64,000 nt of DNA from Rhizorhapis suberifaciens (GCF_014200045.1 NZ_JACHOV010000002.1:329843-393842), one strand, 5' to 3'. Positions 17,387 through 28,026 are shown, numbered from the stretch's first letter. Notes: generated by a model from the letters alone, not told the origin. Numbers and translations are program-made.

Positions 17387-18390
17387 GCGAGCGCCAGCAA
17401 CTCGTCGCGCTTTGCGACAAGCTCCTCATAAGGCCGGTTTTCGGCCCCGCCGGCAATGCTCGCCATTGCGCGGTCCAGCCGCGTTTTCGATTCCGGCCGA
17501 ATATCCCCCAAGGCTTCAGCTATGCCTCGCATTTCATCGATCCGGCCCCAGCAGTTGAGAGCCAGATCGCACCCAGCCGCCACGACCTGCGCCGCCAACT
17601 GCGGAATGTCCCCTTTCAGCGCTTTCATATCAAGATCATCGGACATCAATAAACCGTCAAAGCCGATCCGATCGCGAATGATGGTCTGGATGACGGTGGG
17701 AGAAAGGCTGCAAGGCAACTCCCGGTCCCAAGCGGTATATATGATGTGAGCCGTCATTCCCATTGGAGCAGAATGGAGCGCGCGAAAGGGGGAAAGGTCA
17801 ATCTCCAGCTCGTCTTCGCTCGCGTCGACAACCGGAAGATCCAGATGGCTGTCCACCATCGCGCGCCCGTGCCCCGGCATATGTTTGACGATGCCGCACA
17901 CGCCCCCTCTGCGAAGACCATTGAGCACTGCGCGGCCAAGCGCGGCAACGCGCATCGGCTCGGCGCCCAGGGCCCGGTCGCCAATGATATCGTTCGTTCC
18001 GGGCTGTCGTACATCCAGCAGCGGCAAGGCGTCGACGTTGATGCCGACGCCTCGGAGCATGGTTGCGATCGCTTGGGCGTTGCATCGCGCTGCTTCGATC
18101 GCGCTGGTCGGAGCGATATCGTATAATTTGTCGAACATGATGGCGGGTGGAAAAGCCGGCCAAAGCGGCGGCTGCATTCGTGCGACGCGTCCGCCCTCCT
18201 GATCGATCAGAATCGGGACGTCTTCGCGCCCATGCAATGTGCGTAAATCGTCAGTAAGAGCCCGAAGCTGGTCCGGGCTTTCCACATTGCGCTTGAAAAT
18301 GATGTAGCCTGCAGGCTTTGCGTCCTGGAAGAGCGCGCGCTCCTCCTGTGTGAGAGCAAAGCCAGCGAGGCCGAAGATTACGGGCTTCAT
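17383..18390 (-). CDS. nagZ: Beta-N-acetylhexosaminidase NagZ
   Basis: Glycoside hydrolase family 3 enzyme that removes N-acetylglucosamine from recycled peptidoglycan fragments in the cytoplasm. LIDQEGGRVARMQPP binds substrate. KHMPGHG with the following HLDLP carries the catalytic histidine loop, and LLMSDDLDMKAL contains the nucleophile Asp. The 335-residue length is normal. It is the first visible gene of the nagZ-scpA-scpB-tatABC series. Confidence 0.95.
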   Translation of the reverse strand: MKPVIFGLAGFALTQEERALFQDAKPAGYIIFKRNVESPDQLRALTDDLRTLHGREDVPILIDQEGGRVARMQPPLWPAFPPAIMFDKLYDIAPTSAIEAARCNAQAIATMLRGVGINVDALPLLDVRQPGTNDIIGDRALGAEPMRVAALGRAVLNGLRRGGVCGIVKHMPGHGRAMVDSHLDLPVVDASEDELEIDLSPFRALHSAPMGMTAHIIYTAWDRELPCSLSPTVIQTIIRDRIGFDGLLMSDDLDMKALKGDIPQLAAQVVAAGCDLALNCWGRIDEMRGIAEALGDIRPESKTRLDRAMASIAGGAENRPYEELVAKRDELLALA

Positions 18391-18469
18391 ATATGGCGAG
18401 CGCTTGGTTGATTCATGCCAGACTAATAGGATGAATTAAGCGCCGCCGCCATGGGGTGAGGATATTGGA

Positions 18470-18946
18470 TTAGAACATAGGATGCGGATTGGCGGATTTC
18501 TCCGGAACCGGCTGCATGACATCCCAATGCTCGACAACCTTGCCGTCCTTCAGCCGCAGAATGTCGACGACGGCGAAGCTTGGTTGGCCGGCGGACGCAA
18601 CGATTTCGCTGTGCACGGCCGCCATGTCGCCATCCACGAGGATACGGTGGATCTTGAAGCTGAGTTGAGGCTGGGCGCTCAAAAAGGGTTCAAGTACCTT
18701 CAGTGTGCCTTCGCGGCCATCGGGAGCTCCGGGATTGTGCTGGATATAGTCCGCAACGACATGTTTTTCGAACGCATCCCGCACCTTCTTCTGCGTATAG
18801 AACATATTCATGAAGTCGGTGACAACGGCGCGGTTCCGCTCGGTTTCGCTTTGTCCGGAGGCGGGAGCGGGAGTGGATTCGGCGGCCGCGGCAAGAGCCG
18901 GGCTGAAGCTGAGGCACATCGCTAATGCCGCCACCATTGATCTCAT
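18470..18946 (-). CDS. Secreted NTF2/SnoaL-like protein
   Basis: A signal peptide (about residues 1-20, cleaved near ALAAAAES) leads into one NTF2-like fold domain. The family signs are the early helical part, ADYIQHNPGAPDGREG, and EHWDVMQPVP at the C-terminus. Proteins of this type include polyketide cyclases and many of unknown role, and substrate cannot be inferred. It shares the YIQH motif and the EHWDV-QPVP ending with the protein at 43196-43621, which lacks the signal peptide, so the two are paralogues. Confidence 0.8.
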   Translation of the reverse strand: MRSMVAALAMCLSFSPALAAAAESTPAPASGQSETERNRAVVTDFMNMFYTQKKVRDAFEKHVVADYIQHNPGAPDGREGTLKVLEPFLSAQPQLSFKIHRILVDGDMAAVHSEIVASAGQPSFAVVDILRLKDGKVVEHWDVMQPVPEKSANPHPMF

Positions 18947-18965
18947 ATTGTCATCCTAAAAATTG

Positions 18966-19847
18966 TTACTGTTTCCATGTAGCGTACAGATCATTACGCC
19001 TGTCTGCAAGATTGCGGACGCTTCCCTTTTCCCGAACCCAATCCAGATCGGCGAGGTTAATATCTGCAATGGTCATCCCTTCGGCATTAGGCGTGGCTTC
19101 ACCCGCGATGCCGTCGCGAGGGAAGGGGAAATCACAGGGGGTCAAAATGGCGCTGACGCCATATTGCATGTCCATGTTCGCCACGCCGCGCAGGTTACCG
19201 CAATTCCCCGAGAGGATAACGTGACACTGATTTTCTACGGCGCGCGCCTGGCTGCAATAGCGGACGCGAAGATAGCCCGGCTGACTGTCCGTGCAGAAGG
19301 GCACAAAGAGCAGTCTTGCTCCTTGATCGACAAGGTGGCGGGCCAGTTCCGGGAATTCCGAGTCATAGCAGATGAGAACGCCGATAGGCCCACAATCAGT
19401 CTGGATAACATCCGCGCTATCCCCGCCTTCGATCCCCCAGAAGCTTGCCTCATTGGGCGTCGCATGGATTTTCTGGCGCAGGCGCAAGGAACCGTCGCGC
19501 AGCGCGACATGGCAGCTATTGCGCGGAACGCCATTATGATCTCGGCTGATATGAGTGCCGGCGATGAGATTGATTGCATAGTCTTTCGCGAGCCGCTGGA
19601 ACAGCGCGCTGAGATCCGGCGTCAGCTTGGTGAGCCGGTCGATGTCCACTTCGACATCGAGAGAAGGTGGCTGGCAGCTTAGCAGCGCAAGCGTGAAGAA
19701 TTCAGGAAACGCTATAAAGTCGGCGTCATTATCCGAAGCAAGTTTGACGAAATATTCGACCCGCGCGGTAAAATCGGCAAAGGATGCGACGGTCCTGGCT
19801 TGAAACTGGACCGTCGCTATCCGCACCTTTTGCCGCGCGGGCGTCAT
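18966..19847 (-). CDS. Carbon-nitrogen hydrolase (nitrilase superfamily)
   Basis: The catalytic triad of the family is visible: E49 in AFPEFF, K126 in LRQKIHATPNE, and C160 in VLICYDSEFPELAR. These enzymes cleave amides or nitriles; the substrate here is not known. The 293-residue product is a single domain with no signal peptide. It starts 4 bases after the end of icd on the same strand and may be cotranscribed with it. Confidence 0.85.
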   Translation of the reverse strand: MTPARQKVRIATVQFQARTVASFADFTARVEYFVKLASDNDADFIAFPEFFTLALLSCQPPSLDVEVDIDRLTKLTPDLSALFQRLAKDYAINLIAGTHISRDHNGVPRNSCHVALRDGSLRLRQKIHATPNEASFWGIEGGDSADVIQTDCGPIGVLICYDSEFPELARHLVDQGARLLFVPFCTDSQPGYLRVRYCSQARAVENQCHVILSGNCGNLRGVANMDMQYGVSAILTPCDFPFPRDGIAGEATPNAEGMTIADINLADLDWVREKGSVRNLADRRNDLYATWKQ

Positions 19848-19851
19848 GGGA

Positions 19852-21072
19852 TCAGGCCCAGCTGCTCATCTCGGCTTCCAGGTTGACGCGTATCTGTTCA
19901 AAGAACTGCTCGGTGGTCATCCAAGGCTGGTCTGGGCCGATCAGAACCGCAAGGTCCTTGGTCATGTGGCCGTCCTCAACGGTCTTGACGCAAACCCGCT
20001 CCAGGGTTTCGGCAAATTTCGTCACCATTGGCGTATCATCAAACTTGCCGCGATATTTAAGACCGCCGGTCCAGGCAAAGATGGAAGCAATTGGATTGGT
20101 CGACGTTTGCTTGCCCTGCTGGTGCATGCGGTAATGTCGCGTCACGGTGCCGTGAGCCGCTTCGGCCTCTACGGTCTTGCCGTCCGGCGTCATCAGAACC
20201 GAGGTCATCAGGCCGAGTGAGCCGAAACCCTGCGCAACGGTGTCGGATTGCACGTCACCGTCATAATTCTTGCAAGCCCAGACAAACTTTCCGTTCCATT
20301 TAAGGGCCGACGCTACCATGTCGTCGATCAGGCGGTGCTGATATTCGATGCCGGCTGCTTCGAACTTGGACTTGAATTCGGTGTTGAAGATGTCCTCGAA
20401 TAGATCCTTGAAGCGGCCATCATAGGCCTTGATGATCGTGTTCTTGGTCGACAGGTAGAGCGGCCAGTTGCGGTCAAGCGCATAGTTCATCGAAGCACGG
20501 GCGAAATCGCGAATCGATTCGTCGAGATTGTACATCGACATGGCAACGCCGGACGAGGGGAATTGGAAGACCTCCTCGTCGATAACCTTTCCATCGTCAC
20601 CCTCGAAGACCAGCCGCAACTTGCCGGGGCCCGGAACGAGAAAATCCGTCGCACGATACTGGTCGCCGAATGCATGGCGGCCAATAACGATCGGATCAGT
20701 CCAGCCGGGCACCAATCGAGGCACGTTGCGAATCACGATCGGTTCACGAAAAACCACGCCGCCCAATATGTTGCGGATCGTGCCGTTAGGCGATTTCCAC
20801 ATCTTCTTTAGGTCGAATTCCTCGACCCGCGCTTCGTCCGGCGTGATGGTGGCGCATTTCACGCCTACGCCATATTTCTTGATCGCATTGGCGGCATCGA
20901 CAGTAATCTTGTCATCGGTCTTGTCGCGCACCTCGACGGCGAGGTCGTAATAATGGAGGTCGATGTCGAGATAAGGCTGGATCAGCCGCTCACGGATCCA
21001 TTGCCAAATGATGCGAGTCATCTCATCGCCATCAATTTCGACAACTGGATTTTTGACCTTGATTTTCGCCAT
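19852..21072 (-). CDS. icd: NADP-dependent isocitrate dehydrogenase (type II)
   Basis: TCA-cycle enzyme making 2-oxoglutarate and NADPH. The start [20 protein letters not shown], then [20 protein letters not shown], and [10 protein letters not shown] with [11 protein letters not shown] near the C-terminus mark the homodimeric type shared by alphaproteobacteria and mitochondria, not the Escherichia coli type. The frame stays open to 21141, but the conserved N-terminus begins at the ATG at 21072. Its 5' end faces psd. Confidence 0.95.
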   Translation of the reverse strand: MAKIKVKNPVVEIDGDEMTRIIWQWIRERLIQPYLDIDLHYYDLAVEVRDKTDDKITVDAANAIKKYGVGVKCATITPDEARVEEFDLKKMWKSPNGTIRNILGGVVFREPIVIRNVPRLVPGWTDPIVIGRHAFGDQYRATDFLVPGPGKLRLVFEGDDGKVIDEEVFQFPSSGVAMSMYNLDESIRDFARASMNYALDRNWPLYLSTKNTIIKAYDGRFKDLFEDIFNTEFKSKFEAAGIEYQHRLIDDMVASALKWNGKFVWACKNYDGDVQSDTVAQGFGSLGLMTSVLMTPDGKTVEAEAAHGTVTRHYRMHQQGKQTSTNPIASIFAWTGGLKYRGKFDDTPMVTKFAETLERVCVKTVEDGHMTKDLAVLIGPDQPWMTTEQFFEQIRVNLEAEMSSWA

Positions 21073-21244
21073 TCGCCTATCGCTTTCATGCCTGGGGTAA
21101 GATTTGCAAAGGCGTCTAGGCAAAGGTGACGAAATGATCAACCGTTGCGTGAACCCAGGATGAAAACTGGGTTGCGGTCGGCTATCTGCGCCTCTTTGAA
21201 GGGAGGACGTTGTATCGGCGCGCCCTAGTGCCTAAAGAACGGCG

Positions 21245-21979
21245 ATGATTTCAGAAAACTCCTACGTGGTGCCCGGAACCACAACCGTCAAATGGCGCTT
21301 TCCATCTGTCCACCCCGAAGGCCGCAAATTTGGAGCCATTGCTGCCGGTATCACGGTGTTGGCCTGGCTGTTCATCCCTTGGCTTACCTGGCCCATGATC
21401 GTTCTGACGGCCTGGGTGCTCGCATTTTTCCGCGACCCCATCAGGGTAACGCCGGTAGATGAAAGCCTGATCGTAGCGCCGGCCGATGGTCTTATTACAT
21501 TGATTCAAAATGTGCCGCCCCCCCGCGAGTTGCTGGGCGCTGACGGAATTGGCAATGATGAGATGACGCGAGTCTCCATTTTCATGAGCGTGTTCGATGT
21601 GCACATAAATCGGGCGCCGATCGGCGGTACGATCAAGTCCGTTATCTATATTGCAGGCAAATTCCTCAACGCGGATCTTGACAAGGCGAGCGAGGACAAT
21701 GAGCGCCAGCACATATTGGTCGAGCGCGTCGATGGGGTTCGCATTGGTTTTACCCAGATTGCCGGATTGGTGGCCCGACGGATCGTCCCCTTCGTCAAAC
21801 CTGGCGACGTGGTGGCGCACGGACAGCGTGTAGGGCTCATTCGCTTTGGTAGCCGTGTCGACGTTTATTTACCCAAGGGCACCGCTCCGCGTGTGGCGCT
21901 GGGGCAGAGAACGATCGCCGGTGAAACGGTTCTGGCGAAACTGGGCGATGCCCAAGGGGTTCTGGGAGTGTCGCAATGA
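21245..21979 (+). CDS. psd: Phosphatidylserine decarboxylase proenzyme
   Basis: Makes phosphatidylethanolamine. The short Psd class is seen: a membrane segment (about residues 28-60), FFRDP, then [15 protein letters not shown], and the self-cleavage site LIRFGSRVD, where the Ser becomes the pyruvoyl group. The 244-residue length fits. Its end overlaps pssA by 4 bases, so the two steps of the pathway are coded together. Confidence 0.94.
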   Translation: MISENSYVVPGTTTVKWRFPSVHPEGRKFGAIAAGITVLAWLFIPWLTWPMIVLTAWVLAFFRDPIRVTPVDESLIVAPADGLITLIQNVPPPRELLGADGIGNDEMTRVSIFMSVFDVHINRAPIGGTIKSVIYIAGKFLNADLDKASEDNERQHILVERVDGVRIGFTQIAGLVARRIVPFVKPGDVVAHGQRVGLIRFGSRVDVYLPKGTAPRVALGQRTIAGETVLAKLGDAQGVLGVSQ

Positions 21980-22737
21980 TTGCTCCTGGCGAGGATATTC
22001 CCCCTCGTCGGGGGATCACCCTCAGGCAGGTCGCGCCCAATGCAGTGACCGCGATGGCCCTTTGTTTCGGGCTGACCGGCATTATGTTCGGCGTTCGGGG
22101 AGAATGGGAAAAGGCGGCCGGCGCCATTATTTTTGCGGGTGTCCTGGATGGGCTCGACGGACGCATCGCCCGGCTTTTGAAAGGTGAAAGCCGTTTTGGT
22201 GCGGAGTTGGATTCACTTTCGGATGTGATTGCCTTCGGCGTCGCGCCCGCACTGGTCATCTATCTTTGGTCGCTGCAAAATCTGCCGAAATTCGGCTGGA
22301 TCATAGCACTTGCTCATGCGGTGTGCTGCGCGCTGCGGCTGGCGCGGTTCAACGCGAATATCGACTCTGACGACCAACCTCACAAATCTGCCGGGTTCCT
22401 TACCGGCGTGCCTGCTCCGGCAGGCGCCGGGCTTGCCTTCGTTCCGCTCTATCTATGGCTGTCCACTGGCTTGGAAATTTTCCGGGCATCTTACATTGTC
22501 GCACCATGGGTAGCCGTTATCGCTTTCTTGATGATCTCGAACGTCGCGACTTTCAGTTGGAGTTCCCTGCGGCTTCGCAAGAACATCCGGTTGGAAGCGA
22601 TAGCCTTTGTCGGCTTGCTCAGCGCCGCGCTGATCACCGCGCCATGGCCGACGCTGCTGGGCGTCGCTCTTTTTTACCTGGCGCTCATTCCCTTGGGTAT
22701 TGCCAGCTACGCCAAGGTCAGGCGGCAGCGCGGCTAA
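21976..22737 (+). CDS. pssA: CDP-diacylglycerol-serine O-phosphatidyltransferase
   Basis: CDP-alcohol phosphatidyltransferase that makes phosphatidylserine. The catalytic motif runs [18 protein letters not shown], then [13 protein letters not shown], giving the D-x2-D-G-x2-A-R-x8-G-x3-D-x3-D pattern. About seven hydrophobic segments follow, as in the Bacillus-type enzyme. The next step, decarboxylation, is encoded just upstream by psd. Confidence 0.94.
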   Translation: MIAPGEDIPPRRGITLRQVAPNAVTAMALCFGLTGIMFGVRGEWEKAAGAIIFAGVLDGLDGRIARLLKGESRFGAELDSLSDVIAFGVAPALVIYLWSLQNLPKFGWIIALAHAVCCALRLARFNANIDSDDQPHKSAGFLTGVPAPAGAGLAFVPLYLWLSTGLEIFRASYIVAPWVAVIAFLMISNVATFSWSSLRLRKNIRLEAIAFVGLLSAALITAPWPTLLGVALFYLALIPLGIASYAKVRRQRG

Positions 22738-22942
22738 GACGAGGCTGGCGAATTACGCGGGGCGAACCTGTCCGGCCCGGACGCCGCGGCGGCATGCGCC
22801 ACAGAGCGGGCTGACGGTGAAGCGGCTGCATCTTTAATGCGGCGAACATCTTGTCCCTATAATCCGCAAAAGTGACAGCCATCACCGTGATGGCGGCGGC
22901 AAATGAAATTGCGAAAAGCAGTGAAGCCATAAGAGAAAACAT
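22718..22942 (-). CDS. Small membrane protein with basic Pro-rich tail
   Basis: A 74-residue frame begins at an ATG preceded by AGAAGGAACGC, a good ribosome site. The product has one membrane helix (MFSLMASLLFAISFAAAITV), a short DYRDKMFAALKM stretch, then a strongly basic Arg/Pro tail. I do not recognise the family. The 3' end overlaps the convergent pssA by 20 bases. The ribosome site and helix argue that it is real; the tail is less convincing. Confidence 0.5.
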   Translation of the reverse strand: MFSLMASLLFAISFAAAITVMAVTFADYRDKMFAALKMQPLHRQPALWRMPPRRPGRTGSPRVIRQPRLSRAAA

Positions 22943-23034
22943 ATGCGTTCCTTCTCTGTTCGGTGAAGCCTGCTCCCATATTGGCGACAACAAGCGCCCA
23001 GGGTTTAGCGAACTGTTCACCAAGATCTTCCGGC

Positions 23035-23052
23035 CTCCTGCTTATGCAGGAG
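23035..23052. repeat. Short palindrome of the CTCCTGC type
   Basis: CTCCTGC-TTAT-GCAGGAG is a perfect 7-bp hairpin. The same GCTCCTGC/GCAGGAGC core makes up the larger repeat after tsf, so this is probably a decayed copy of a dispersed palindromic repeat. Confidence 0.45.
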
Positions 23053-23155
23053 CACTGATCCGTCAGATCAATGTTCATGCTTTGTTCTAATTTCTTTCCG
23101 CTGTCAACCCTTGCCATTCATGCCTCGGCACGTTAAGGGCCCCGCCTATTCCACA

Positions 23156-23233
23156 TGGGAATCGCCACATACCGGTGCCGGACCTTGCGTCCGGTCACAG
23201 ATTCCCAGAGGTTAAACCGGAAGGAGAAAGACT
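23156..23233 (+). promoter_or_regulatory. Structured 5' leader of rpsB
   Basis: TGGGAATC (23156-23163) pairs with GATTCCCA (23200-23207), enclosing a 9-bp stem with one bulged T (23075 group: 23175-23183 with 23189-23198). The ribosome site GGAAGGAGAAAG follows just before the rpsB ATG. Leaders of this kind ahead of rpsB are known in several bacterial groups to bind S2 and shut off the rpsB-tsf message. The same role here is an inference from location and fold. Confidence 0.5.
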
Positions 23234-23995
23234 ATGGCGGCACCTGTCGTCACCATGCAGCAATTGATTGAGGCCGGCGCGCATTTCGGCCACCAGACGC
23301 ACCGCTGGAACCCCCGCATGAAGCCGTATATTTTCGGTGAGCGGAACGGAATTCATATTCTCGACCTGTCCCAGACCGTGCCGTTGTTCGCCCGCGCGCT
23401 CGATTTCGTATCGCAGAGCGTCGCTCATGGCGGCAAGGTGCTGTTCGTTGGCACGAAGCGTCAGGCCCAGGATCCGATCGCGGAAGCTGCCCGCCGTTCT
23501 GGCCAGCATTTCGTCAACCACCGCTGGTTGGGCGGCATGTTGACCAACTGGAAGACGATTTCTCAGTCGATCAAGCGTTTCAAGGCGCTTGAAGAGCAGC
23601 TTGCGGGCGACACGCACGGCCTGACCAAGAAGGAAGTGCTGCAGCTTACCCGCGAGCGCGACAAGTTTGAGCTTTCGCTGGGCGGCATTCGCGATATGGG
23701 CGGTATCCCCGACGTGATGTTCGTCATCGACGCCAACAAGGAAGAGCTGGCGATCAAGGAAGCCAATACGCTGGGCATTCCGGTCGTCGCCATTCTTGAT
23801 TCGAACGTGGATCCGAGCGGCATTGCCTTCCCAGTCCCGGCCAATGACGATGCCAGCCGCGCTATTCGTCTCTACTGCGACGCGATTGCTGCTGCTGCCA
23901 CGCGTGGGGGGCAGGGCGCTGCCGCTGCGTCTGGCGTTGACCTCGGTGCCATGGCCGAGCCGCCAGCTGAAGAAGCGCTGGCCGCAGAAGCCTGA
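23234..23995 (+). CDS. rpsB: 30S ribosomal protein S2
   Basis: Unmistakable S2 sequence: [19 protein letters not shown] at the start, [23 protein letters not shown] and the C-terminal [11 protein letters not shown]. The last 30 residues form an Ala/Glu-rich tail. It heads the translation cluster and is preceded by a folded leader and a strong ribosome site. Confidence 0.98.
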   Translation: MAAPVVTMQQLIEAGAHFGHQTHRWNPRMKPYIFGERNGIHILDLSQTVPLFARALDFVSQSVAHGGKVLFVGTKRQAQDPIAEAARRSGQHFVNHRWLGGMLTNWKTISQSIKRFKALEEQLAGDTHGLTKKEVLQLTRERDKFELSLGGIRDMGGIPDVMFVIDANKEELAIKEANTLGIPVVAILDSNVDPSGIAFPVPANDDASRAIRLYCDAIAAAATRGGQGAAAASGVDLGAMAEPPAEEALAAEA

Positions 23996-24086
23996 GGGCT
24001 TCGCGATTGCAATGCTTGACGGGTAGGGCGCTCCGCAAAGGGCGTCCTCCCTGCATTTTGAAACGATCAAGACGAAGGAACGGACA

Positions 24087-25016
24087 ATGGCCGAGATTAC
24101 CGCTGCCACTGTGAAGGAACTGCGTGAGCGCTCGGGCGCCGGAATGATGGACTGCAAAAAGGCGCTGGCCGAAACCAATGGCGATATCGAAGCTGCGGTC
24201 GATTGGCTACGCACCAAGGGCCTTGCCGCCGCGCAGAAGAAATCAAGCCGTACGGCTGCTGAAGGTCTGGTGGGCGTCGCCGTCGCCGGTGCTCGGGGCG
24301 CTGCGGTCGAGGTCAACAGCGAAACCGACTTCGTTGCCAAAAACGACCAGTTCCAGGATTTCGTTCGTTCGGTAACGGCGATTGCCCTGGACACTGGCGC
24401 TGCCGACGCGGCGGCTCTGTTGGGTCAGGCGCACCCTAAGGGCGGTACGGTTCAGGACGTGCTGACGGCCAGCATCGCCACCATCGGCGAAAATCAGTCC
24501 GTACGCCGCGTCGCTCAACTGTCGGTCGGCAAGGGCATGGTTGTCGATTATGTCCACAACGCAGCCGCACCTGGGCTCGGTAAGATTGGCGTTCTGGTAG
24601 CGCTTGAGTCCGAAGCGCCTGCTGACGTGCTCCAGCCGCTCGGCAAGCAGATTGCGATGCACATTGCCGCAGCTTTCCCGCTGGCGCTCAAGGCGGAAGA
24701 TATCGACGCCGAGCTGATCGAACGCGAGCGCGCCATTGCTGCGGAAAAGGCTGCTGAATCAGGCAAGCCTGCTGAAATCGTCGCTAAGATGGTCGAGGGC
24801 GCCGTAGCGAAATTCGCCAAGGAAAACGCACTATTGAGCCAGCTGTTCGTCATCGACAACAAGACTCCGGTCGCAGATGTCGTTGCAAAGGCGGCCAAGG
24901 ATGCGGGCACTGCCATCGCGCTTACCGGCTATGTCCGGTTCCAGCTCGGCGAAGGCATCGAGAAGGAAGCGACCGACTTCGCGGCGGAAGTGGCTGCGGC
25001 GGTTGGCGCTGCTTAA
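24087..25016 (+). CDS. tsf: Translation elongation factor Ts
   Basis: Nucleotide exchange factor for EF-Tu. The N-terminal UBA-like domain ([19 protein letters not shown]), the [10 protein letters not shown] junction and [15 protein letters not shown] of the core are all present. The 309-residue length is normal. It follows rpsB after 91 bases with its own ribosome site (GAAGGAACGG). Confidence 0.98.
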   Translation: MAEITAATVKELRERSGAGMMDCKKALAETNGDIEAAVDWLRTKGLAAAQKKSSRTAAEGLVGVAVAGARGAAVEVNSETDFVAKNDQFQDFVRSVTAIALDTGAADAAALLGQAHPKGGTVQDVLTASIATIGENQSVRRVAQLSVGKGMVVDYVHNAAAPGLGKIGVLVALESEAPADVLQPLGKQIAMHIAAAFPLALKAEDIDAELIERERAIAAEKAAESGKPAEIVAKMVEGAVAKFAKENALLSQLFVIDNKTPVADVVAKAAKDAGTAIALTGYVRFQLGEGIEKEATDFAAEVAAAVGAA

Positions 25017-25017
25017 T

Positions 25018-25101
25018 CCCTTGTGCTCCTGCGAAAGCAGGAGCCCAGGACAAAGCGTGCAGCCCCTGTGACTCCGGGTTCCTGCTTTGCCGGAGCACGG
25101 G
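25018..25101. repeat. Dispersed double palindrome between tsf and pyrH
   Basis: GCTCCTGC-GAAA-GCAGGAGC (25025-25044) forms one hairpin. The whole unit is also an imperfect inverted repeat, because GGTTCCTGCTTTGCCGGAGC and the following bases, which close the unit, are the complement of its beginning. This is the pattern of REP-like elements scattered through sphingomonad genomes. It may also act as an RNA boundary between tsf and pyrH. Confidence 0.6.
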
Positions 25102-25199
25102 AAACAACGAAGAATTCTGGCCAAAACTCTGCTTGGCACTATGGCGCGCACTGACTAAGGTGCGCGCCATTCCATTATCGGCAACGGATTTTCCCCCGC

Positions 25200-25925
25200 A
25201 TGACTCGCCCGCGCTTTAACCGCATCCTCCTGAAATTATCAGGCGAGGTCCTGATGGGTTCCGGCCAGTTCGGCATTGATCCGGAAACCGTGGACCGTGT
25301 GGCTGGCGAGATCGGCGCGGCCAAGGAAGCCGGACATGAACTTTGCCTGGTCGTGGGCGGAGGCAACATCTTCCGGGGACTTGCGGCGGCGGCCAAGGGC
25401 TTCGACCGCACAAGCGCCGATTATATGGGCATGCTGGCGACGGTCATGAACGCGTTAGCAGTGCAGAACGCGCTCGAACGAATGGGCTATGAAACCCGCG
25501 TGCAATCCGCCATTCCGATGTCTTCCGTATGCGAGCCCTATATCCGCCGTCGCGCCGTTCGGCACATGGAGAAAGGCCGGATCGTGATCTTCGCGGCGGG
25601 CACCGGTAATCCATTCTTCACTACCGATACGGCCGCAGCGCTGCGCGCCGCCGAAATGGGCTGCGACGCCTTGTTCAAGGGCACCAGCGTCGATGGCGTC
25701 TATAATGCGGATCCCAAGAAGGTGCCTGACGCCTCGCGTTACGAAAGCCTGAGCTTCAGTCGCGTACTGACAGACAACCTTCAGGTGATGGACGCCAGTG
25801 CCGTTGCCCTGTGCCGCGAAAATGATATTCCCATCGTCGTGTTTAACATCCGGGAACCGGGCAATCTGGCCAAGGTCCTGAGCGGTGACGGCACGGCGAC
25901 GATTGTGCGTAATGAGGAGATCTGA
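25200..25925 (+). CDS. pyrH: UMP kinase
   Basis: Phosphorylates UMP in pyrimidine synthesis. [13 protein letters not shown] at the N-terminus, [24 protein letters not shown], and [15 protein letters not shown] are the characteristic blocks of the bacterial amino-acid-kinase-fold enzyme. The 241-residue length is normal. It ends 2 bases before frr. Confidence 0.97.
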   Translation: MTRPRFNRILLKLSGEVLMGSGQFGIDPETVDRVAGEIGAAKEAGHELCLVVGGGNIFRGLAAAAKGFDRTSADYMGMLATVMNALAVQNALERMGYETRVQSAIPMSSVCEPYIRRRAVRHMEKGRIVIFAAGTGNPFFTTDTAAALRAAEMGCDALFKGTSVDGVYNADPKKVPDASRYESLSFSRVLTDNLQVMDASAVALCRENDIPIVVFNIREPGNLAKVLSGDGTATIVRNEEI

Positions 25926-25927
25926 AC

Positions 25928-26485
25928 ATGGCCCAATATAACAAGGCCGATCTGGAACGAAGGATGCACGGCGCCGTCGAGGCGCTGAAGGGCGATCTTG
26001 CGGGCCTGCGCACTGGCCGCGCCAATATAGCGCTGCTCGAGCCTGTGCATGTGGAAGTCTATGGCGCGATGATGCCGATCAATCAGGTCGCGACAATTTC
26101 GGCTCCTGAGCCCCGCATGCTGTCAGTGCAGGTGTGGGACAAGAGCAATGTGGGGCCGGTGGACAAAGCGATCCGTTCGGCGGGTCTCGGCCTTAATCCT
26201 ATTGTCGATGGCCAGAACCTGCGACTGCCAATCCCGGACCTGACCGAGGAAAGGCGCAAAGAACTCGCCAAACTGGCGGGTCAATATGCCGAAAAGGCTC
26301 GCATCGCCGCTCGGAATGTCCGTCGCGATGGTATGGACACGCTAAAGACTGATGAAAAGAAAGGCGAAATCAGCGAGGATGAACGCAAGCGGCTGGAGAC
26401 CGAAGTCCAGAAGCTGACCGACAGCACCATTGCCGATATTGACGCCGCGGCCCATACCAAGGAAAAAGAAATCCTTGGTCATTAA
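25928..26485 (+). CDS. frr: Ribosome recycling factor
   Basis: Splits post-termination ribosomes together with [42 protein letters not shown] and [14 protein letters not shown] are diagnostic. At 185 residues the length is right. The close spacing to pyrH is the usual arrangement. Confidence 0.97.
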   Translation: MAQYNKADLERRMHGAVEALKGDLAGLRTGRANIALLEPVHVEVYGAMMPINQVATISAPEPRMLSVQVWDKSNVGPVDKAIRSAGLGLNPIVDGQNLRLPIPDLTEERRKELAKLAGQYAEKARIAARNVRRDGMDTLKTDEKKGEISEDERKRLETEVQKLTDSTIADIDAAAHTKEKEILGH

Positions 26486-26500
26486 GACAGCTTCGTTCCA

Positions 26501-27229
26501 GTGACCCAAAATCGCTCATCCGGCGCGCCAACCTATGGAGCGCGGCATGTCGCCATCATCATGGATGGCAACGGCCGTTGGGCGAAGAAGCGCATGCTTC
26601 CCCGTTTTGCCGGGCACAAGGCTGGGGTGGAAGCCGTTCGCCGCACAGCGCGCGCCGCGCAGAAAATGGGTCTCGAAACGCTCACGCTTTATGCGTTCTC
26701 GTCCGAAAACTGGAAAAGACCCGAAACCGAAGTCGGCGACCTGATGGGTCTTCTCCGGCATTTCATCCAGGCGGACCTCGCGGAGTTCGAAGCCAATCGG
26801 GTACGGTTGAAGGTAATCGGTAATTACCGCGCCCTGGAACCGTCCCTGGTCGCAATGATCGACGATGCGATAGCGCGTACGGCTGAATTCGGACCCACAA
26901 CCGTGGCCGTTGCGCTCAACTATGGTTCGCAAGACGAACTTGTACGAGCGGCGCAGGCGGTCGCGCGCAAAGTGGCGGCGGGTGAATTGACGTCGGACGC
27001 GATCGACGTTGAGGCTATCGCTGCCGAACTCGACACTGCTGGCCTTCCGCCATTGGACCTGCTGATACGGACATCGGGCGAGCGGCGGCTTTCCAACTTC
27101 ATGTTGTGGCAGTCGGCCTATGCCGAACTTCATTTTACCGACACGCTTTGGCCTGATTTCAATGGCGACACGCTGGCGCAGGCGCTTGAAGAGTTCGGGC
27201 GGCGCGAACGGCGATTTGGCGGGCTATGA
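26501..27229 (+). CDS. uppS: Undecaprenyl diphosphate synthase
   Basis: Cis-prenyltransferase that makes the carrier lipid for peptidoglycan. HVAIIMDGNGRWAKKR holds the catalytic Asp, FSSENWKRP follows, and RTSGERRLSNFMLWQSAYAE, split around its SNFMLWQ core, is the C-terminal signature. The frame begins with GTG; no in-frame ATG lies before the conserved MDGNG block. It is 15 bases after frr. Confidence 0.96.
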   Translation: MTQNRSSGAPTYGARHVAIIMDGNGRWAKKRMLPRFAGHKAGVEAVRRTARAAQKMGLETLTLYAFSSENWKRPETEVGDLMGLLRHFIQADLAEFEANRVRLKVIGNYRALEPSLVAMIDDAIARTAEFGPTTVAVALNYGSQDELVRAAQAVARKVAAGELTSDAIDVEAIAAELDTAGLPPLDLLIRTSGERRLSNFMLWQSAYAELHFTDTLWPDFNGDTLAQALEEFGRRERRFGGL

Positions 27230-27241
27230 TCGAGATGGAAC

Positions 27242-28024
27242 ATGGCTGAGCCAGGACAAAGACCCGGCGGAGAATTGCAGACGCGGACCGTGATCGGCAT
27301 CGCATTGATCACGGTTGCCCTGGCTGCCCTGATCGCGGGTGGGCCGCTCTTCTGGCTGCTTGCGGCTGTGGCCGGCATATTGATGCAGGCGGAATGGGCC
27401 GATCTTGCCAATGCGTCGCCCAACGACCGGCGGCTGTCGCTGTTCGCGGTGTCGGTGCCGCTGGCGATATTGTCGCCTTTTGCGGCTGGACCGTCCTATA
27501 TTTCGCTGGCCCTGATGGCGGCCGCCTTTCTGTTCATATCGCTCATCTGCCGTTCGGCGAGACTGGGGGCGGGGATCTACTATGTCGGCTTGCCGGTACT
27601 GGCGCTCCTTTATCTAAGAGGCCATGATCATGGTCTGCTTCTGGCGTTCTGGGCCTTGGGGCTTGTCTGGGCGACCGACATCGGGGCCTTTTTTGCCGGA
27701 CGCAGCCTTGGCGGCCCAAAACTTGCTCCGGCCATAAGCCCCAGCAAGACCTGGGCAGGGCTCGGCGGAGGCGTTGCCGCTGCCCTGCTGTTCGGCTTCA
27801 TTCTTCATGGCATACTCGATTTGCCTGTCAGGCTGGCAGCGGCCAGCGGCCTGCTGGCCGTGGCGGCGCAGATCGGGGATCTTTTTGAAAGCTGGCTGAA
27901 GCGTTTAGCAGGCGTCAAGGATAGCGGGAGTTTTCTTCCCGGCCATGGCGGCGTGCTCGACCGGCTGGATGGCGTAGTGACTGTCGCCCCCATTGCGGCC
28001 TTGCTTGTGGCGAGCGGCTGGTGA
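27242..28024 (+). CDS. cdsA: Phosphatidate cytidylyltransferase
   Basis: Membrane enzyme forming CDP-diacylglycerol, the substrate of the pssA product. The C-terminal signature KDSGSFLPGHGGVLDRLDG is complete, and SPSKTWAGLGGG precedes it. About seven hydrophobic segments are visible. The stop overlaps the GTG codon that could also start dxr. Confidence 0.95.
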   Translation: MAEPGQRPGGELQTRTVIGIALITVALAALIAGGPLFWLLAAVAGILMQAEWADLANASPNDRRLSLFAVSVPLAILSPFAAGPSYISLALMAAAFLFISLICRSARLGAGIYYVGLPVLALLYLRGHDHGLLLAFWALGLVWATDIGAFFAGRSLGGPKLAPAISPSKTWAGLGGGVAAALLFGFILHGILDLPVRLAAASGLLAVAAQIGDLFESWLKRLAGVKDSGSFLPGHGGVLDRLDGVVTVAPIAALLVASGW

Positions 28025-28026
28025 TC

